DNA of 64,000 bases. It comes from Astropecten irregularis (Eukaryota > Echinodermata > Asteroidea > Paxillosida > Astropectinidae). The notes beneath the pieces are model-generated. The model worked only from the letters and a program-made list of their open reading frames with translations. It did not search any database and had not been told where the DNA came from. The DNA lies in NCBI GenBank assembly GCA_963971285.1, contig OZ020260.1, positions 10,450,798-10,514,797 of the forward strand, written 5' to 3'. The position numbers were made by a program, and so were the translations under genes. Positions 45,701 through 54,830 of the stretch are shown piece by piece; positions within the stretch are counted from its first letter, which is position 1; each line of letters starts with the position of its first letter.

Positions 45701-48700
45701 CTTCTCGTGAATTTGTTCTTTTGTTGATTTGTCCTTTGTTTGAATAAAATTGATCTTTGTATGATTTTTTTGTCCTTCTAAACAATTGTTTGATTTTGGC
45801 CCTTTTGGCCGCCCATAGAATGGTGGGTGCATCGCGTGCGCACAACACCAATCACGAGGAACGAACGTACGTCGTGATGTAAAATGTATAGGCCTTATAA
45901 TTATGTAACTATAGGGGGCCTTAATGTTATACATGTAGTCATGTACGCAAGTTTTATTAACACACACTTGATCTTTCTTCTTCTTCTTTAATCCCCAAAT
46001 TTCCCTGTTTCACACTTGATATTTATTCGGTGCTTTCTTTTTATCTTTTTCCCTCTCCGTTTCCTTATTTTCTCCCTTTCCACATTTTTACCGCTGAGCA
46101 AAGGGGGGTGTTTTACGTCCAAAACACCCCCCCTGCGTACGCGCCTGATGTGTTCGACATCGGTGTTCAGTACGTCGGAATTCTCTCTGTTTTTCTTCTT
46201 CTGTTTTTTGGTCACCAAACTAGTTCATTTTGTTGACCTAGCACTACAAGTAAAGCGAAGAAAATAATGGAGTGCGTAAACTTCGAGCAGCTTTTTGAGG
46301 CGGCTCGGTTAGTTTACCCATCGTCTCGGTAATTCTAACCGCGTCAATAAATCCAAGTGCGGACAGTGGGAAGATAAACCCGTTGGAATGTTACCCATCG
46401 TCTCAGTTAAATTACCCTAAATGTTTATCCAGTGCGAACGGGGCTATAGCTTCTGACTGCCAAAGGAACAAAGATGATTGACTGACACCACCAACATAGG
46501 GCTTGATAGCTCAGTTGGTAGGAGCAACGGTATGGTATTCCACTGGTAACTGGTACGAATCCCTCTCCATTAAAAGTATCATACTGGTTTTTGTCAAAAA
46601 AATACAGATTCATGGGCAAAAATATCAAGGAAGATACAGTAACAGTCATCTGTGAAAATTTCAGCCCCATACGGTGCCCACTTTTTGAGAAAACAGTGAA
46701 AAACAGCCGCAGTATTTCTTAAGTCTTTTCTTTTTTATTTTTGATATTTGAAAAGATCAAAAAGATTTTCGGTCGTTGATTTATTAATTTCTGGACAAAT
46801 ACATAATTTCAGGTGGAAAAATGTTTATGGTATGTTTCTACCACCACCATCTCCATACCCTGTTAGTTATACGTAAATCTGTGAACATTATTTTCTGTTT
46901 TGGCTTCTTACCAAAGTATGATACTTCCTTTAAATTTTTCCTTGTTCACTTTTTAATGACTTAAAATTAACAGTTAGTTTCCCTTGTGGTCATTTGAAGA
47001 AAGAACGAAATAAGGAAACGCAACTTGCACCCCTATGCATGTCTATCAAGTCAGCTCAAGTATTTGCATGATTTTACTTGAAATCATCATACAGCACAGA
47101 AACAGAATTGGGAGAGAAGCAAAATGTTGATTGATTTTACATATTCATGGTGGACTTCACATCAACCAACGTCCACAGAATGCCCCATCAGGAGATGGCC
47201 TTCAGATGCCATATAGACAGAAAATCATACACCCCTCGCCCCCTCCAGAAAACAAATAAATAAAGATAAAACATGAAATAATATGAATAAATAAAATCAG
47301 CAAAAAAGCACAAGGGAAACTTACTGGGTTAATTTTCAGTCATTGGAAGGTGAATAAAGGAAAATTTGCTGGAGCGGAATTCAAACCTGTGCCTTCCGGA
47401 ATAGACCCTTCCGGCCTGTCATTCAATCTGTGCGCGTTGACCAATTGGAGAACGCCATGAAAGCCTTGATCAAACTCAGTAAACTAGGTAAAGTAAACAG
47501 TGGGATTCGAACCAGCGACTTCCGGAATATTGTACCGGTGCTCTTACCAACTGAACTATCCAGCTCTGCATTGGTGGTGTCCCTAATAATCACTTATCTT
47601 TGTTTGTTTGGCAGTCAGAAGCCATGAAACCACTCACATACTGCTATATCCCAAAGATCATTTAAGATACACCATGGAGGTATACCTCCATGGATACATG
47701 CAGCATTAGCAATGCTGCAACCTGAGAAACAGTAAATGGGTGATCACTCAAAGAGGATGCAGCTTTTCTAATCGTAAAATTATAAAATATACAGTCAAAT
47801 AGGACAGCATTCCAGTGCGGAATGTTGTTTTAGGATAAACTGTTCAAATAATAATGAAGGACATTTATATTGCGCAGCTACTATATCAATATACTCTACT
47901 GCGCAATACAAACAAACTAATTAGCATTAAATAAATGTGTCTTTAACCTGGTCTTGAACTGATCTAGAGAGTTAGTCCGCCGAACAGAAACTGGAAGATT
48001 ATTCCACAGTTTGGGAGCAGCATTCACAAATGCCCTGTCACCAAGTGTAATGTTTGATTTCCTAGATGGGTATTTTATTTTAATAGTAAGCTTTTAGAAC
48101 GGAACTACACAATGGTGCTTTCATGTTTGTCAATCCTGTACTCGGCCTTGAATAAAATGTCGATGCTTTCAGAAGATATAACAATTCTCGGTAATTTGCG
48201 AGCCTTTGTCTTCAAATTTCATTGTGTCAGATAAGAGAGTTGAAACATTGTGATTTATCTCACCTACAGAAGGATTTGGGCCTTCGGAAGTTGCAACGGA
48301 AAGAAACGCCACAAGCTGGTCCATTAGCTCTGAATAACAAGTAAGTAACAGACTGTAAGTCAGAATACCGTTAAGGTAAAGTCTGTGAAAAACCTCCACA
48401 ATTATTCTTGGTGTGGTTGAAGCATGTCTCATATCAGTCATACTTTCAATAAATTGCTTCTTTGTTGAAGAGCACCGTACTTTAACCAAAGCTTTCTCTT
48501 TTGGAGACTGAGTCCATTTGAGTAACAGCACCCACTAATGGCCTGTCATTGGCCGCTAATGACAGGCCATTAGCGTGGCTGAGTGTAGATTAATTTTGAA
48601 ATTGACAAGGCTTGTAACATCATAACTCAATAATCAATCCATCTTTCATTCTCTCATCTTGTTTTTCGTCCCGGCAGGGCAATATCGCAGAGCCAAACGG

Positions 48701-50105
48701 AATTCTTCAAATTGCTAGATGAGAAGATTGAGAAGGTACAAATTTGACTTGATTGCCGGGGGGGGGGGGGTAAAGTGATCTCTTGTTGCATGACTAGGGA
48801 CAAATGTGCTAACCATGAAATTTCTGACTTTTTGATAAAAACAGGATTAACAACAAAATTCCCATGTGTTGTGTATCACTTGTGATTGTTCCTTGGCTGT
48901 TGTTTGCTGACCATAAATATCAAAAGGAATTTTGGTTGTTAAACCTGTTATTTTTATAAGACAGACATTTTATGGTTAGCGAATTTGTGTGCTAAGTAGG
49001 GCTGTGAAATTTGCTCCAGAGGCCAGGAGCTGTTTAAGCACCAAAATTTGTTATCAAATGACATCAACATGCCAGCCAAAACTCCTTGTGAATGTTATGC
49101 TCAGCAAACAATGGCCAAATATGAGTCAAAAGCAGTAAACATCACATGAAAATTTGGTTGGTAATCCTGTTTGATCAAGGAAGACTTTTCATGCTTAATC
49201 AATTTTGTGCTTAAGCAGCTCTATGAAATTTGCCCTTGTTCTTGAAATGAGGGCTTAATTTCCTCAATTTGTTATTCACACATTATGACAAAAAAAAATG
49301 CTTAGCCAAAATACAAACAAACCAGGTTTCCATTGTAACAGTATAAAGGAAATGCCTGATTCAGTGCACATTATGTTATGTCCAGCCATTGAGCTGGCAC
49401 GCTTAGAACAGTGTGCTAAGTCTCCTAAATCAACAAATGGGCAATTCCACAGCAACATAAATCACATATTAAATGACTTTGACCTATTCCTTGATCAATC
49501 ATTCTTGAAAGACTCCAATTTAAAAATGTGTTATTGAAATCAGCATGTACACCTCTTATGGTTCCTTGAAATGCGTGCAAGCATGCAAACAAAACAAATG
49601 CCCAAATGACAAATCATTACATTTGCCAACTAATGTGTTGTTCTATTGCCTAAACATGTCCATAAGAGGGATACAAATTGATTGACTTTTTGGAAGTTTT
49701 TCAAAACACTTCTTGAGATGTTATTATCTCGGCATTTTGGCATAACAGAAAACCTATCTCCTTGTCTATGTTGTATTTCACTTTTAGGGGGCTTATGAAA
49801 TGGAGGCTCAGGCTTAGACTCAAGCTCTGGCTACATTCTAAACTAATGGGTATCAAAATAGATGGCTGTGGTTCGGAAGTAGATTCTCTAGTTTGAAAAG
49901 GAAAACAGAGCTTCAGCTTCAGTGAAAAACCACAACCTTTATTTACAGCATGTGGATGACAGAGCCGGAGCCAGAGCCTGAGACGAGGTTTTGTTAACTC
50001 CCTTAGACAAATGGATGGCATTTTCTCTGATACATTCATACAATTTTGAATGGTCTGATATTTCCACAGGGAGGTGGATTTGAAGAGGAAGAGGAGGTGA
50101 CATAG
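36616..50105 (+). CDS. C1orf21-like acylated small protein, four coding exons
   Basis: The exons are 36616-36715, 39617-39873, 48691-48735 (or from 48678) and 50070-50105, about 145 codons against about 121 in the vertebrate protein C1orf21. The start MGCSATK has Gly2, Thr6 and Lys7 for N-myristoylation and Cys3 for palmitoylation, so the product is predicted on the cytosolic face of membranes. Residues 34-119 are rich in Ser, Thr, Gly, His, Gln and Lys with no hydrophobic core, likely disordered. The conserved part is SQTEFFKLLDEKIEK, then GGGFEEEEEVT and the stop. It matches the vertebrate end EFFRMLDEKIEKG ... EEEDIT. There is no transmembrane segment or known catalytic domain, and the family's biochemical function is unknown to me. 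The ATG has G at -3 and +4, with an in-frame stop just upstream. The introns are filled with MITEs. Confidence 0.85.
36755..37324. mobile_element. Tc1/mariner-like palindromic MITE with nested family-4 MITE
   Basis: Ends CAGGGTGTCCCCAAAAAATG and TCTGGGACACCCTG, flanked by TA. Inner palindromic arms contain TATGTCTTGGCTATCACCAT and its inverse. Its sister is at 62816-63247. It lies in coding intron 1, 40 bp downstream of exon 1. Confidence 0.75.
37029..37178 (+). mobile_element. Family-4 MITE nested in the mariner-like element
   Basis: AATAGCGCTCCGCACA to GTGCGGAGCGCTATT with AT flanks. The intact sister at 62816-63247 gives the unoccupied target region. Its CRE is mutated to TGACATAA. Confidence 0.75.
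37551..37906 (+). mobile_element. Family-1 TTAA element
   Basis: The left TTAA has become TTGA; the right end is GTATGATACTACCTTTAA. It is in coding intron 1. Confidence 0.75.
37907..38506. other. Intronic, no repeat recognised
   Basis: AT-rich. I see nothing in it. Confidence 0.35.
38507..38864 (-). mobile_element. Family-1 TTAA element
   Basis: TTAAAGGTAGTATCATAC to GTATGATATTGCCTTTAA. It shares the TTAGCATAGCGAAACAGAAA variant with the copies at 19523 and 37551 (inverted), marking a subfamily. Confidence 0.75.
39228..39540. mobile_element. Family-6 MITE with expanded GAGCCT hexamer arm
   Basis: Left AAGTTTACGAAACGGAGGCT with three GGCTCA units. The right arm (39418-39520) is about 17 hexamers of GAGCCT/GACCCT/AAGCCT, then TCGTTTCATAAACCCCC. 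It ends about 75 bp before coding exon 2. Confidence 0.75.
39617..39873 (+). CDS. Coding exon 2: Ser/Thr/His/Gly-rich segment
   Basis: Acceptor TTTTTCATCCACAG at 39616, donor TATCG|GTAAGT at 39874. The split codon G/AG gives Glu. It encodes about 86 residues, including KRSSQLSEENVRQSPDKHSS and a stretch where Thr/Ser-Gly-x and His recur (HIGKSHHTGSHTVSETG), closing with EKGKKKAPAEISLS. Another frame is also open, but it ends in a stop before the donor and looks basic and repetitive, so I reject it. Confidence 0.75.
39874..40159. other. Start of coding intron 2, no feature
   Basis: I see nothing in it. Confidence 0.35.
40160..40458. mobile_element. Candidate foldback element, TTTTACTATACCTCATAAATA ends
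   Basis: TTTACTATACCTCATAAATA and TATTTATGAGGCATAGTAAA are inverted about 250 bp apart. The interior has GCGCAGTG repeats. Confidence 0.5.
40459..41737. other. Intronic, no gene or repeat identified
   Basis: A short exon-like piece at 40887-40918 has good splice signals but a stop codon in the required frame. CATGTACA-rich palindromes cluster at 41330-41420. Confidence 0.35.
42186..42299. repeat. 114-bp internal foldback in the 4.4-kb element
   Basis: CAGGTGAATATATTTTTTTG pairs with CAAATAAATATATTCACCTG. It is probably a smaller MITE carried inside. Confidence 0.65.
42780..43525 (+). repeat. Left tandem-repeat arm (ACAAATTTACAAACAGACAA units)
   Basis: The unit of roughly 30-58 bp is built from ACAAATTTACAAACAGACAA, AACCAAAATCAAACAAAGG and ACAAAATGACAAGAGG, repeated about 6-7 times. 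It is preceded by GGGCGGCCAAAAGGGCC and followed by GAAGAGAACTGACCAGCACC. Confidence 0.85.
43526..44954. other. Loop of the 4.4-kb element, no coding content
   Basis: AT-rich, with poly-A/poly-C runs at 44580-44690. No open frame resembles a transposase. Confidence 0.5.
44955..45830 (-). repeat. Right tandem-repeat arm, inverse of the left
   Basis: It starts GGGCCGCCCCCATCGTTCGG, has about 10 units of TTGTCTGTTTGTAAATTTGT, and ends CCCTTTTGGCCGCCC. It is about 130 bp longer than the left arm through extra units, evidence of independent unit gain or loss. Confidence 0.85.
46430..46973 (+). repeat. tRNA-armed repeat (family 8), split by a family-1 element
   Basis: CTTCTGACTGCCAAAGGAAC, then TTGATAGCTCAGTTGGTAGG (A box) and GGTACGAATCCC (B box with one change). 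It is interrupted at TTAA by 46570-46933 and resumes as ATTTTTCCTTGTTCAC. Confidence 0.65.
46570..46933 (+). mobile_element. Family-1 TTAA element with demonstrable TTAA duplication
   Basis: Left TCTCCA-TTAA-AAGTATCATAC, right CTTCCT-TTAA-ATTTTTCC. The host consensus at this place is CTCCAGTCAATTTTTC, so one TTAA (from TCAA) was duplicated on insertion. Confidence 0.8.
47300..47790 (-). repeat. tRNA-armed repeat (family 8), long copy
   Basis: CAAGGGAAACTTACTGGGTT, GGTGAATAAAGGAAAATTTG, then two GGATTCGAACC-like blocks (about 47375 and 47502). Then come TTACCAACTGAACTATCCAG, GGCAGTCAGAAGCCATGAAA and GGGTGATCACTCAAAGAGG. It looks like two partial copies merged. Confidence 0.55.
47862..48066 (-). 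pseudogene. 5'-truncated CR1/L2-type LINE: reverse-transcriptase C-terminus
   Basis: The minus strand reads KSNITLGDRAFVNAAPKLWN, then NLPVSVRRTNSLDQFKTRLK and THLFNAN, with the stop at 47917-47919. The A-P-K-L-W-N-x-L-P and F-K-x-x-L-K-T-H-L-F motifs are diagnostic of the C-terminus of CR1/L2-clade non-LTR reverse transcriptases. The remainder of the polymerase is absent, a dead insertion truncated at its 5' end. Confidence 0.85.
48169..48531 (-). other. Unexplained 120-codon open frame on the minus strand
   Basis: It begins MLLLKWTQSPKEKAL and has a fairly even amino-acid mix unlike most AT-driven frames here. There is no recognisable domain, and it lies in an intron of the plus-strand gene. 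It could be a relic of a retroposed sequence. Confidence 0.2.
48535..48573. repeat. Perfect 16-bp-arm hairpin
   Basis: CTAATGGCCTGTCATT, loop GGCCGCT, AATGACAGGCCATTAG. It sits about 100 bp upstream of coding exon 3. Confidence 0.8.
48678..48735 (+). CDS. Coding exon 3: conserved EFFKLLDEKIEK core, two possible acceptors
   Basis: The frame AISQSQTEFFKLLDEKIEK aligns gap-free with the vertebrate ISESQQEFFRMLDEKIEK. The donor is GAGAAG|GTACAA at 48736, phase 0. The first acceptor (TTTTTCGTCCCGGCAG at 48677) follows a pyrimidine tract but would be out of frame with the exon-2 donor. The second (ATATCGCAG at 48690) keeps the frame and gives ISLS-SQTEFF. Either the second is used or a short exon of length 3n+2 is hidden in the preceding intron. 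Confidence 0.8.
48808..49017 (-). mobile_element. Family-5a element, decayed
   Basis: GTGTTGTGTATCACTTGTGA and TTGGCTGTTGTTTGCTGACC mark it; the ends are eroded to GAAATTTGCTCC. Confidence 0.55.
49019..49237 (+). mobile_element. Family-5b element
   Basis: AGGCCAGGAGCTGTTTAAGC to CTCTATGAAATTTGCCC; it directly follows a 5a copy, so the two subfamilies are adjacent. Confidence 0.6.
49238..49784. other. Intronic, no feature
   Basis: I see nothing in it. Confidence 0.35.
49785..49998. mobile_element. Family-6 MITE with GGCTCN arms
   Basis: GGGGGCTTATGAAATGGAGG, GGCTCAGGCTTAGACTCAAG pair with GAGCCGGAGCCAGAGCCTGA and GTTTTGTTAACTCCC. It ends about 70 bp before the last coding exon. Confidence 0.7.
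50070..50105 (+). CDS. Coding exon 4: acidic tail and stop
   Basis: Acceptor TGATATTTCCACAG at 50069. Eleven codons, GGGFEEEEEVT, then TAG at 50103-50105. The acidic run followed by a V/I-T C-terminus is the family signature of the vertebrate protein, which makes this very short exon credible. Confidence 0.85.
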   Translation, partial: GGGFEEEEEVT

Positions 50106-51955
50106 CCCAAGGAATCTCCCGTCAATCTCTGGACAATCATAACGAGAGATAGGGATCACAAACTCTTAATATCAGGTTTCATGATGCAGGATTCGCAGTC
50201 ACATTGGATGTATGTCTTGCCTTGTGAATGCTTCAACGCTCTTGTAATTTCAGTGGGTATCCTCGAGCTTCAACAACGGTACCGTCCTTCAAACTCCCGC
50301 AGATTCAAATTGGACGCAGCTTTCATCAGTTTTGATTTATTTTTGTCCCATGTGTCAGGGTTTTGATCCTTGAAAGCACAGAGAAATGAAATTCTATTTG
50401 TAGACATTTCCATCCACTGTCTGCCTTTCTCATTTGAGTGGTCCTCTTTGGAGTACAGCCCGTGGGAAAACTTGATCAATGCAACAAAAAGAACAAATGG
50501 ACGAACAGCACACTTATTTATCTCTTTACGGCCTTGGAATGTCGATAATGTTCCGTCAGAATAAGAACGGAATAGAAAGGAGAATAGAGAACAGGAAATG
50601 CGTCTCGGAATGGATCGGAGATTGATGCTGCAAATTACTAGCAGGGTATTCCTGAACTATCAAAGACTTGCTGCAAAACCATCCAACGCAAGCTGATTGT
50701 GATATTGCTGGCCTGTATATATCGGGACAATCATATAATAATTCTGTTCCTCTTTATTGGGAGTTTCCTTTTTCGTTCTTTTTTTTTGCAATGTTGACAT
50801 TTTTGGTCAAAATTTTGAAAACAGCATACGGTAATCATCTGAGAGTGTAAAAATGGAAAGGTTATTATACTGCCGTTGTTATTTATGTAGAAGCAGAATC
50901 TTGCTATCAAGAGGAATTGGTTGGCTTGTAGCCTTCTTGTCATTTGCTCGGGATACGAGAGCAGGTTTATTCAGGGTCGGCTCACAATCATTTCATCTAC
51001 CTGTGCTGTGATAGTGACAGTTGAAACGGTTTTCTTTCACTAGACGAATTGCCAGCATTGAAGGGCAGTGAAGCGGAACAAGTGACCAGTGACACCTTGC
51101 CATAAAAGCGTCCCTTTCACGTTGATTGTTTTTGCTTCATTAGAACGGTCACCTTCGGGGAACGGTCAAGCTGAATGGACGGCAAAATTAGACGACCTCT
51201 TGCCAAATTGAATTCCCTATGTAATGATTATTGGTGATGATAATATTCCCTGTCGTTGAAGGACGGTCAGTTTGGAGTCAAAGTGACCGCTGTTTGATGG
51301 CTAGAGAGAGGCCATGCAGTGGTCATCCAAGTGGACTCACCTGGAACCAGTTAATGAAAGCCTGAGAATTCCTTCACCGCCTCTGCAGATCAACACAAGA
51401 CGTATTTTATTCAAGTGTCCAAACATTCTTTGTCTCTCATGGAAACATCATCGTTTCTTCCCATCGAGACCGGACAAACATCACGGACGCCATAACAGCA
51501 GAGTGGAACTGTCCATGTGTTCTGGTTCGAGTAGAATAAATGTATCTGGTCTGACGAGACTAAATTATTTTGTAAATTTTAAAACGAAGTTTGGATAATT
51601 GCTAGTTATCCACCAGATCTGAAATGAAATTTGCCAGTATTAACCTGTTCCTTATTAACAGATCCATTCAAGATGCCGTCAGAAAAATGTCTGACAAAAT
51701 TTGATGCACGTTACTATTAAAACCTCAGACTATTAAAACAACGCAAGATAATTAGAATTAAATTCTGAAGTCATGTACTACAAGAAATATCTGTTTTGAT
51801 GGTTATGAAACATCTTCTCCGCCATTAGATTTTTGGTTTATACCTTGTATGAATGCAAAAGAATTTAACTGGTATGCTTACAATGTTTGATCAAACTTGA
51901 CTCTTGTTTCAAAAATTTTGGCGAACGGGATAAATAAAAGTTAACGAGCGTACCT
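50106..51955 (+). other. Probable 3' UTR of the C1orf21-like gene
   Basis: 1.8 kb without recognised repeats, unusual in this window. Poly(A) signals AATAAA lie at 51535-51540 and 51933-51938. The end is not fixed; the palindrome at 51960 comes just after the second signal. Confidence 0.5.
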
Positions 51956-51959
51956 ATAC

Positions 51960-52214
51960 ACCGATCCGACGGCGCGACCATGGAGGTAGGAAACACCCGC
52001 CATTACTGCAGTGTCCCCGCCTGTATTTTGTCCAGCAACAAAAGAATTTACATCCGCTACACTCTATATTGCAGGGTGTATATGTCCCCTGATCATGGGA
52101 TGTACACCCTGTAATTATAGAGTGTGGTGGAGCGTAAATTCTTTTGTTGACGGACAAAAGGCAGGCGGGGACACTGCAGTAATGCCGGACAGTATATCGT
52201 GCCGTCGGATCGGT
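51960..52214. mobile_element. 255-bp near-perfect palindrome (MITE)
   Basis: ACCGATCCGACGGC pairs with GCCGTCGGATCGGT. Arms of about 120 bp share ATTACTGCAGTGTCCCCGCC, TTGTCC and CAACAAAAGAATTTAC. The centre is CCCCTGATCATGGG. An RNA copy would form one long hairpin. Confidence 0.8.
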
Positions 52215-53324
52215 CTATTGCTGCAACTATAATACTGAAATGTTAGCTCTTTTTTGTGTACGGTAATTTGAATAAGTATGTGTGACACCATTGACATGCA
52301 TGATTGTTTATGGGCACATCATGGAAAGTACATGTAATACAGAAAGAGGCATTAGTTCTGGAAGAGAAGTTTACTTAATTTGTTTATATGACACTTTAAT
52401 ATCACCATATTATAATTGTCACACTTACGTAGTCATGCGAATCTCCGTCATACGGTATGCGCATGTGAATAACCCAAGAACTAATTGCTCTACCATGCCA
52501 TATTGTTCTGCAAAAAGGTGATTTTTGTTTGTACATGTAATAGGCATCAGATTCCCCAAGACTAAGTGCAACCTTTATCTATTGGACACTGTAGTTCATA
52601 GCATGACGTGTTTCACAGGCTTGCTGTGAAATTGGAGTTTATATGCCTTCCTGTATTAGGTTTCATGAAAAGGCTGCTTTATGAGGAAATTTATCGTATG
52701 GACTATACAGGATCTAAAATATCAGGTATCCTAATCTCTAGGATGTTTAGAGATTGGAATAGCATATTGCCCATTTTCACAAGGTTTTGTATACATATTT
52801 ATTGCCATATGTTTGAAGTCAGTACCATGCATGACATCAAAGTTTTACTGTTTCATTAAAAGATTATCAATTAATTTGATTAATTAAAATCACACTTGAC
52901 CTTCACAACTATTTACATTTTGATAACATGGCATTTTGAATCTGGCAGCGTAAATGAAACTTAAAATTATGAAAATATGAATATTTGATATTTGTTTCTC
53001 ATCAATGCGAACCATAGATTCCTAGCACTCTTCCTATTAATACAATTGTTGTCACACTTGCTGATAAAGCATTACATATGCTTGAGTGATACAATAGCAA
53101 GTAGACCGTATGACACATGACACTTCCTTATTAGACGGAGCGTCATTCCTCTTTCAGCCTTTAATCCTCTAAGGAAGAAACTGATCTTATCGGACCTTGT
53201 AGTATTTTTTCCTTTCTTTAGTTCCTGACTCATGACAAGATAGTAATAAGCCTGGATCCATTATCTGTGCATTCATACTAGCTACCTCCAATTAAGTTTA
53301 TTAGTTTAATCTAGGAACCATCTG
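52215..53324. other. Downstream flank, no gene seen
   Basis: AT-rich with no recognised repeat; no splice-bounded coding segment. Confidence 0.35.
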
Positions 53325-53567
53325 TGGCCAATTTCATAGAGCTGCTTAAACCCAATAACTGCTTAAGCAAGAAAATAACTCTTCCTTGATCAAACAGAAT
53401 TACCAACCAAATTTCCATGTGATGTTTACTGCTTTTGAATTGTATCGCAATTGTTTGCTTAGCATAACATTGACTATAAGGAGATTTGTCTGACATACTG
53501 ATTTTATGTAGTTTTTGGTGCTTAAGCAGATTTTGGTGCTTAGCAGCTTTGTGAAATTGGCTCCTGC
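53325..53567 (-). mobile_element. Family-5b element
   Basis: GGCCAATTTCATAGAGCTGC to TTTGTGAAATTGGCTCC, with TTCCTTGATCAAACAG in the middle. Confidence 0.65.
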
Positions 53568-53885
53568 TAAAAGGTCTCCTTACAAATGTTTTTATGACAA
53601 GGTGAGTGACCTTGTCATTTTAGAGATAGGTTGCTTCCATCTGGTGAGATGTGAGACATTGATTTCCCTGAAGACTTGCCACCATGTAGGTCCAATCCAA
53701 TCATTCATGCAGAATTTGTAAAGTGACTACATCAAGAGTTAGCTTAAAGGTGCTGAGGCACAGAGGAAAAAAGTCATGATGGGCCTCTTAAATGAAGTGG
53801 GCTGTCACGTGGAACTTCTTGTCAGCTCTGTTTGGTCCCTTGGCACGACCTTAAAGTATGAGCTCCGTCATACTGTACCCATCGT
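53568..53885. other. No feature
   Basis: I see nothing in it. Confidence 0.35.
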
Positions 53886-54190
53886 GGGCCCAATTTCATG
53901 GAATCTGTTAACGTAAGCAAACATTCTTCGCTTATGGTAGCAGATTTTTTTGCTTATGGTTAGCGCATTTCACAGGAGAGCTGTCTTTCTTGCTAAGCTA
54001 AGTAAGAACTTTCTGCAGAATGCAATATATGATAGCGTGTTAGCAGAAAATAATCACGGTTATACTCGAGAAATTCTTCGCTATTAACCGAAAGTCTTGC
54101 TTACGGATTCCATGAAATAGATTTCACTCGTAGAAGTGACCGTAAGCACAAAAATAGGCTGTATTAAAACAGATTCCATGAAATTGGGCT
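53886..54190. mobile_element. Family-5c MITE, second copy
   Basis: GGGCCCAATTTCATGGAATC to GATTCCATGAAATTGGGCT; interior TTAGCAGAAAATAATCACGG matches 32688-32981 in reverse. Confidence 0.7.
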
Positions 54191-54289
54191 CAGGTCCGTT
54201 TAGCAAACCATTGTCTTTGTTGAGTGTGTATCTCATGAACATCAATCATGTTATATCACAAATGAGTCTTATACTGTCTGTTGGCACAA

Positions 54290-54698
54290 TTAAAGGTTTA
54301 CTGTAATCAAATTTGTGAAAGTGGTGAAAGTGCTTTAAAATTATTGCTTAATACATTATGTAAGTGCTTAATTTTAACCAAAAAGTTACAAAATCTGACA
54401 TGTATGCCCCGCCCCCCACAAAAGTCCCCCTTGGAACCGATCCACGCAACAAAAGCGTGTGACTTCACGTACAGAACTACTGTAGGCTCGCACCACAGTA
54501 TACAGCGTGGCGTTCTGCATGTGACGTAAGCAAGGTTTTTCGTCGCGAAAAGTGGGGTGCTAAATAATGGGTCCAAAATACCGCCTTTTTCTATATATAC
54601 AATAATTTTTTAGCACAAACAATTATAGACAGGTTGAGTTTTATAACGGTACAGATGTATTTAACTTCATATGAGTTTTGATTACAGTATTCCTTTAA
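54290..54698 (+). mobile_element. Family-3 TTAA element
   Basis: TTAAAGGTTTACTGTAATCA to TTTTGATTACAGTATTCC-TTTAA. The CRE is mutated to TGACTTCA. Its retained GACGTAAGCAAGGTTTTTCG block is missing from the 15232 copy. Confidence 0.75.
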
Positions 54699-54830
54699 TA
54701 TGGTAGACATGAGATACCATGTTATCTGAGAACTCTTGATTCATTAGACATCAAGGTAGCAATCAAACAAGCCAATTTTATGTACCAGTAAGCTCATCTG
54801 CCGTTAGTCACCTTGCATGGCCTAGTTTCA

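Larger units (their letters stand above)
41746..46147. mobile_element. 4.4-kb hAT-like non-autonomous element with giant hairpin arms
   Basis: The 8-bp duplication ATGTGTTC lies at 41738-41745 and 46148-46155. Ends CAGTGGCGTACGCAGG and CCCTGCGTACGCGCCTG. The element contains left and right tandem-repeat arms (42780-43525, 44955-45830) that are inverse copies, around a loop of about 1.4 kb. I see no transposase; open frames here are read-through of the tandem repeat. The layout recalls the TU foldback elements known from sea urchins. It sits wholly in the intron between coding exons 2 and 3. Confidence 0.85.

Noticed and set aside
42578..45967. Lys/Thr/Gln-rich open frames up to 161 codons
   Set aside because: They are translations of the tandem-repeat arms of the 4.4-kb element, periodic with the DNA unit, and lie on both strands.
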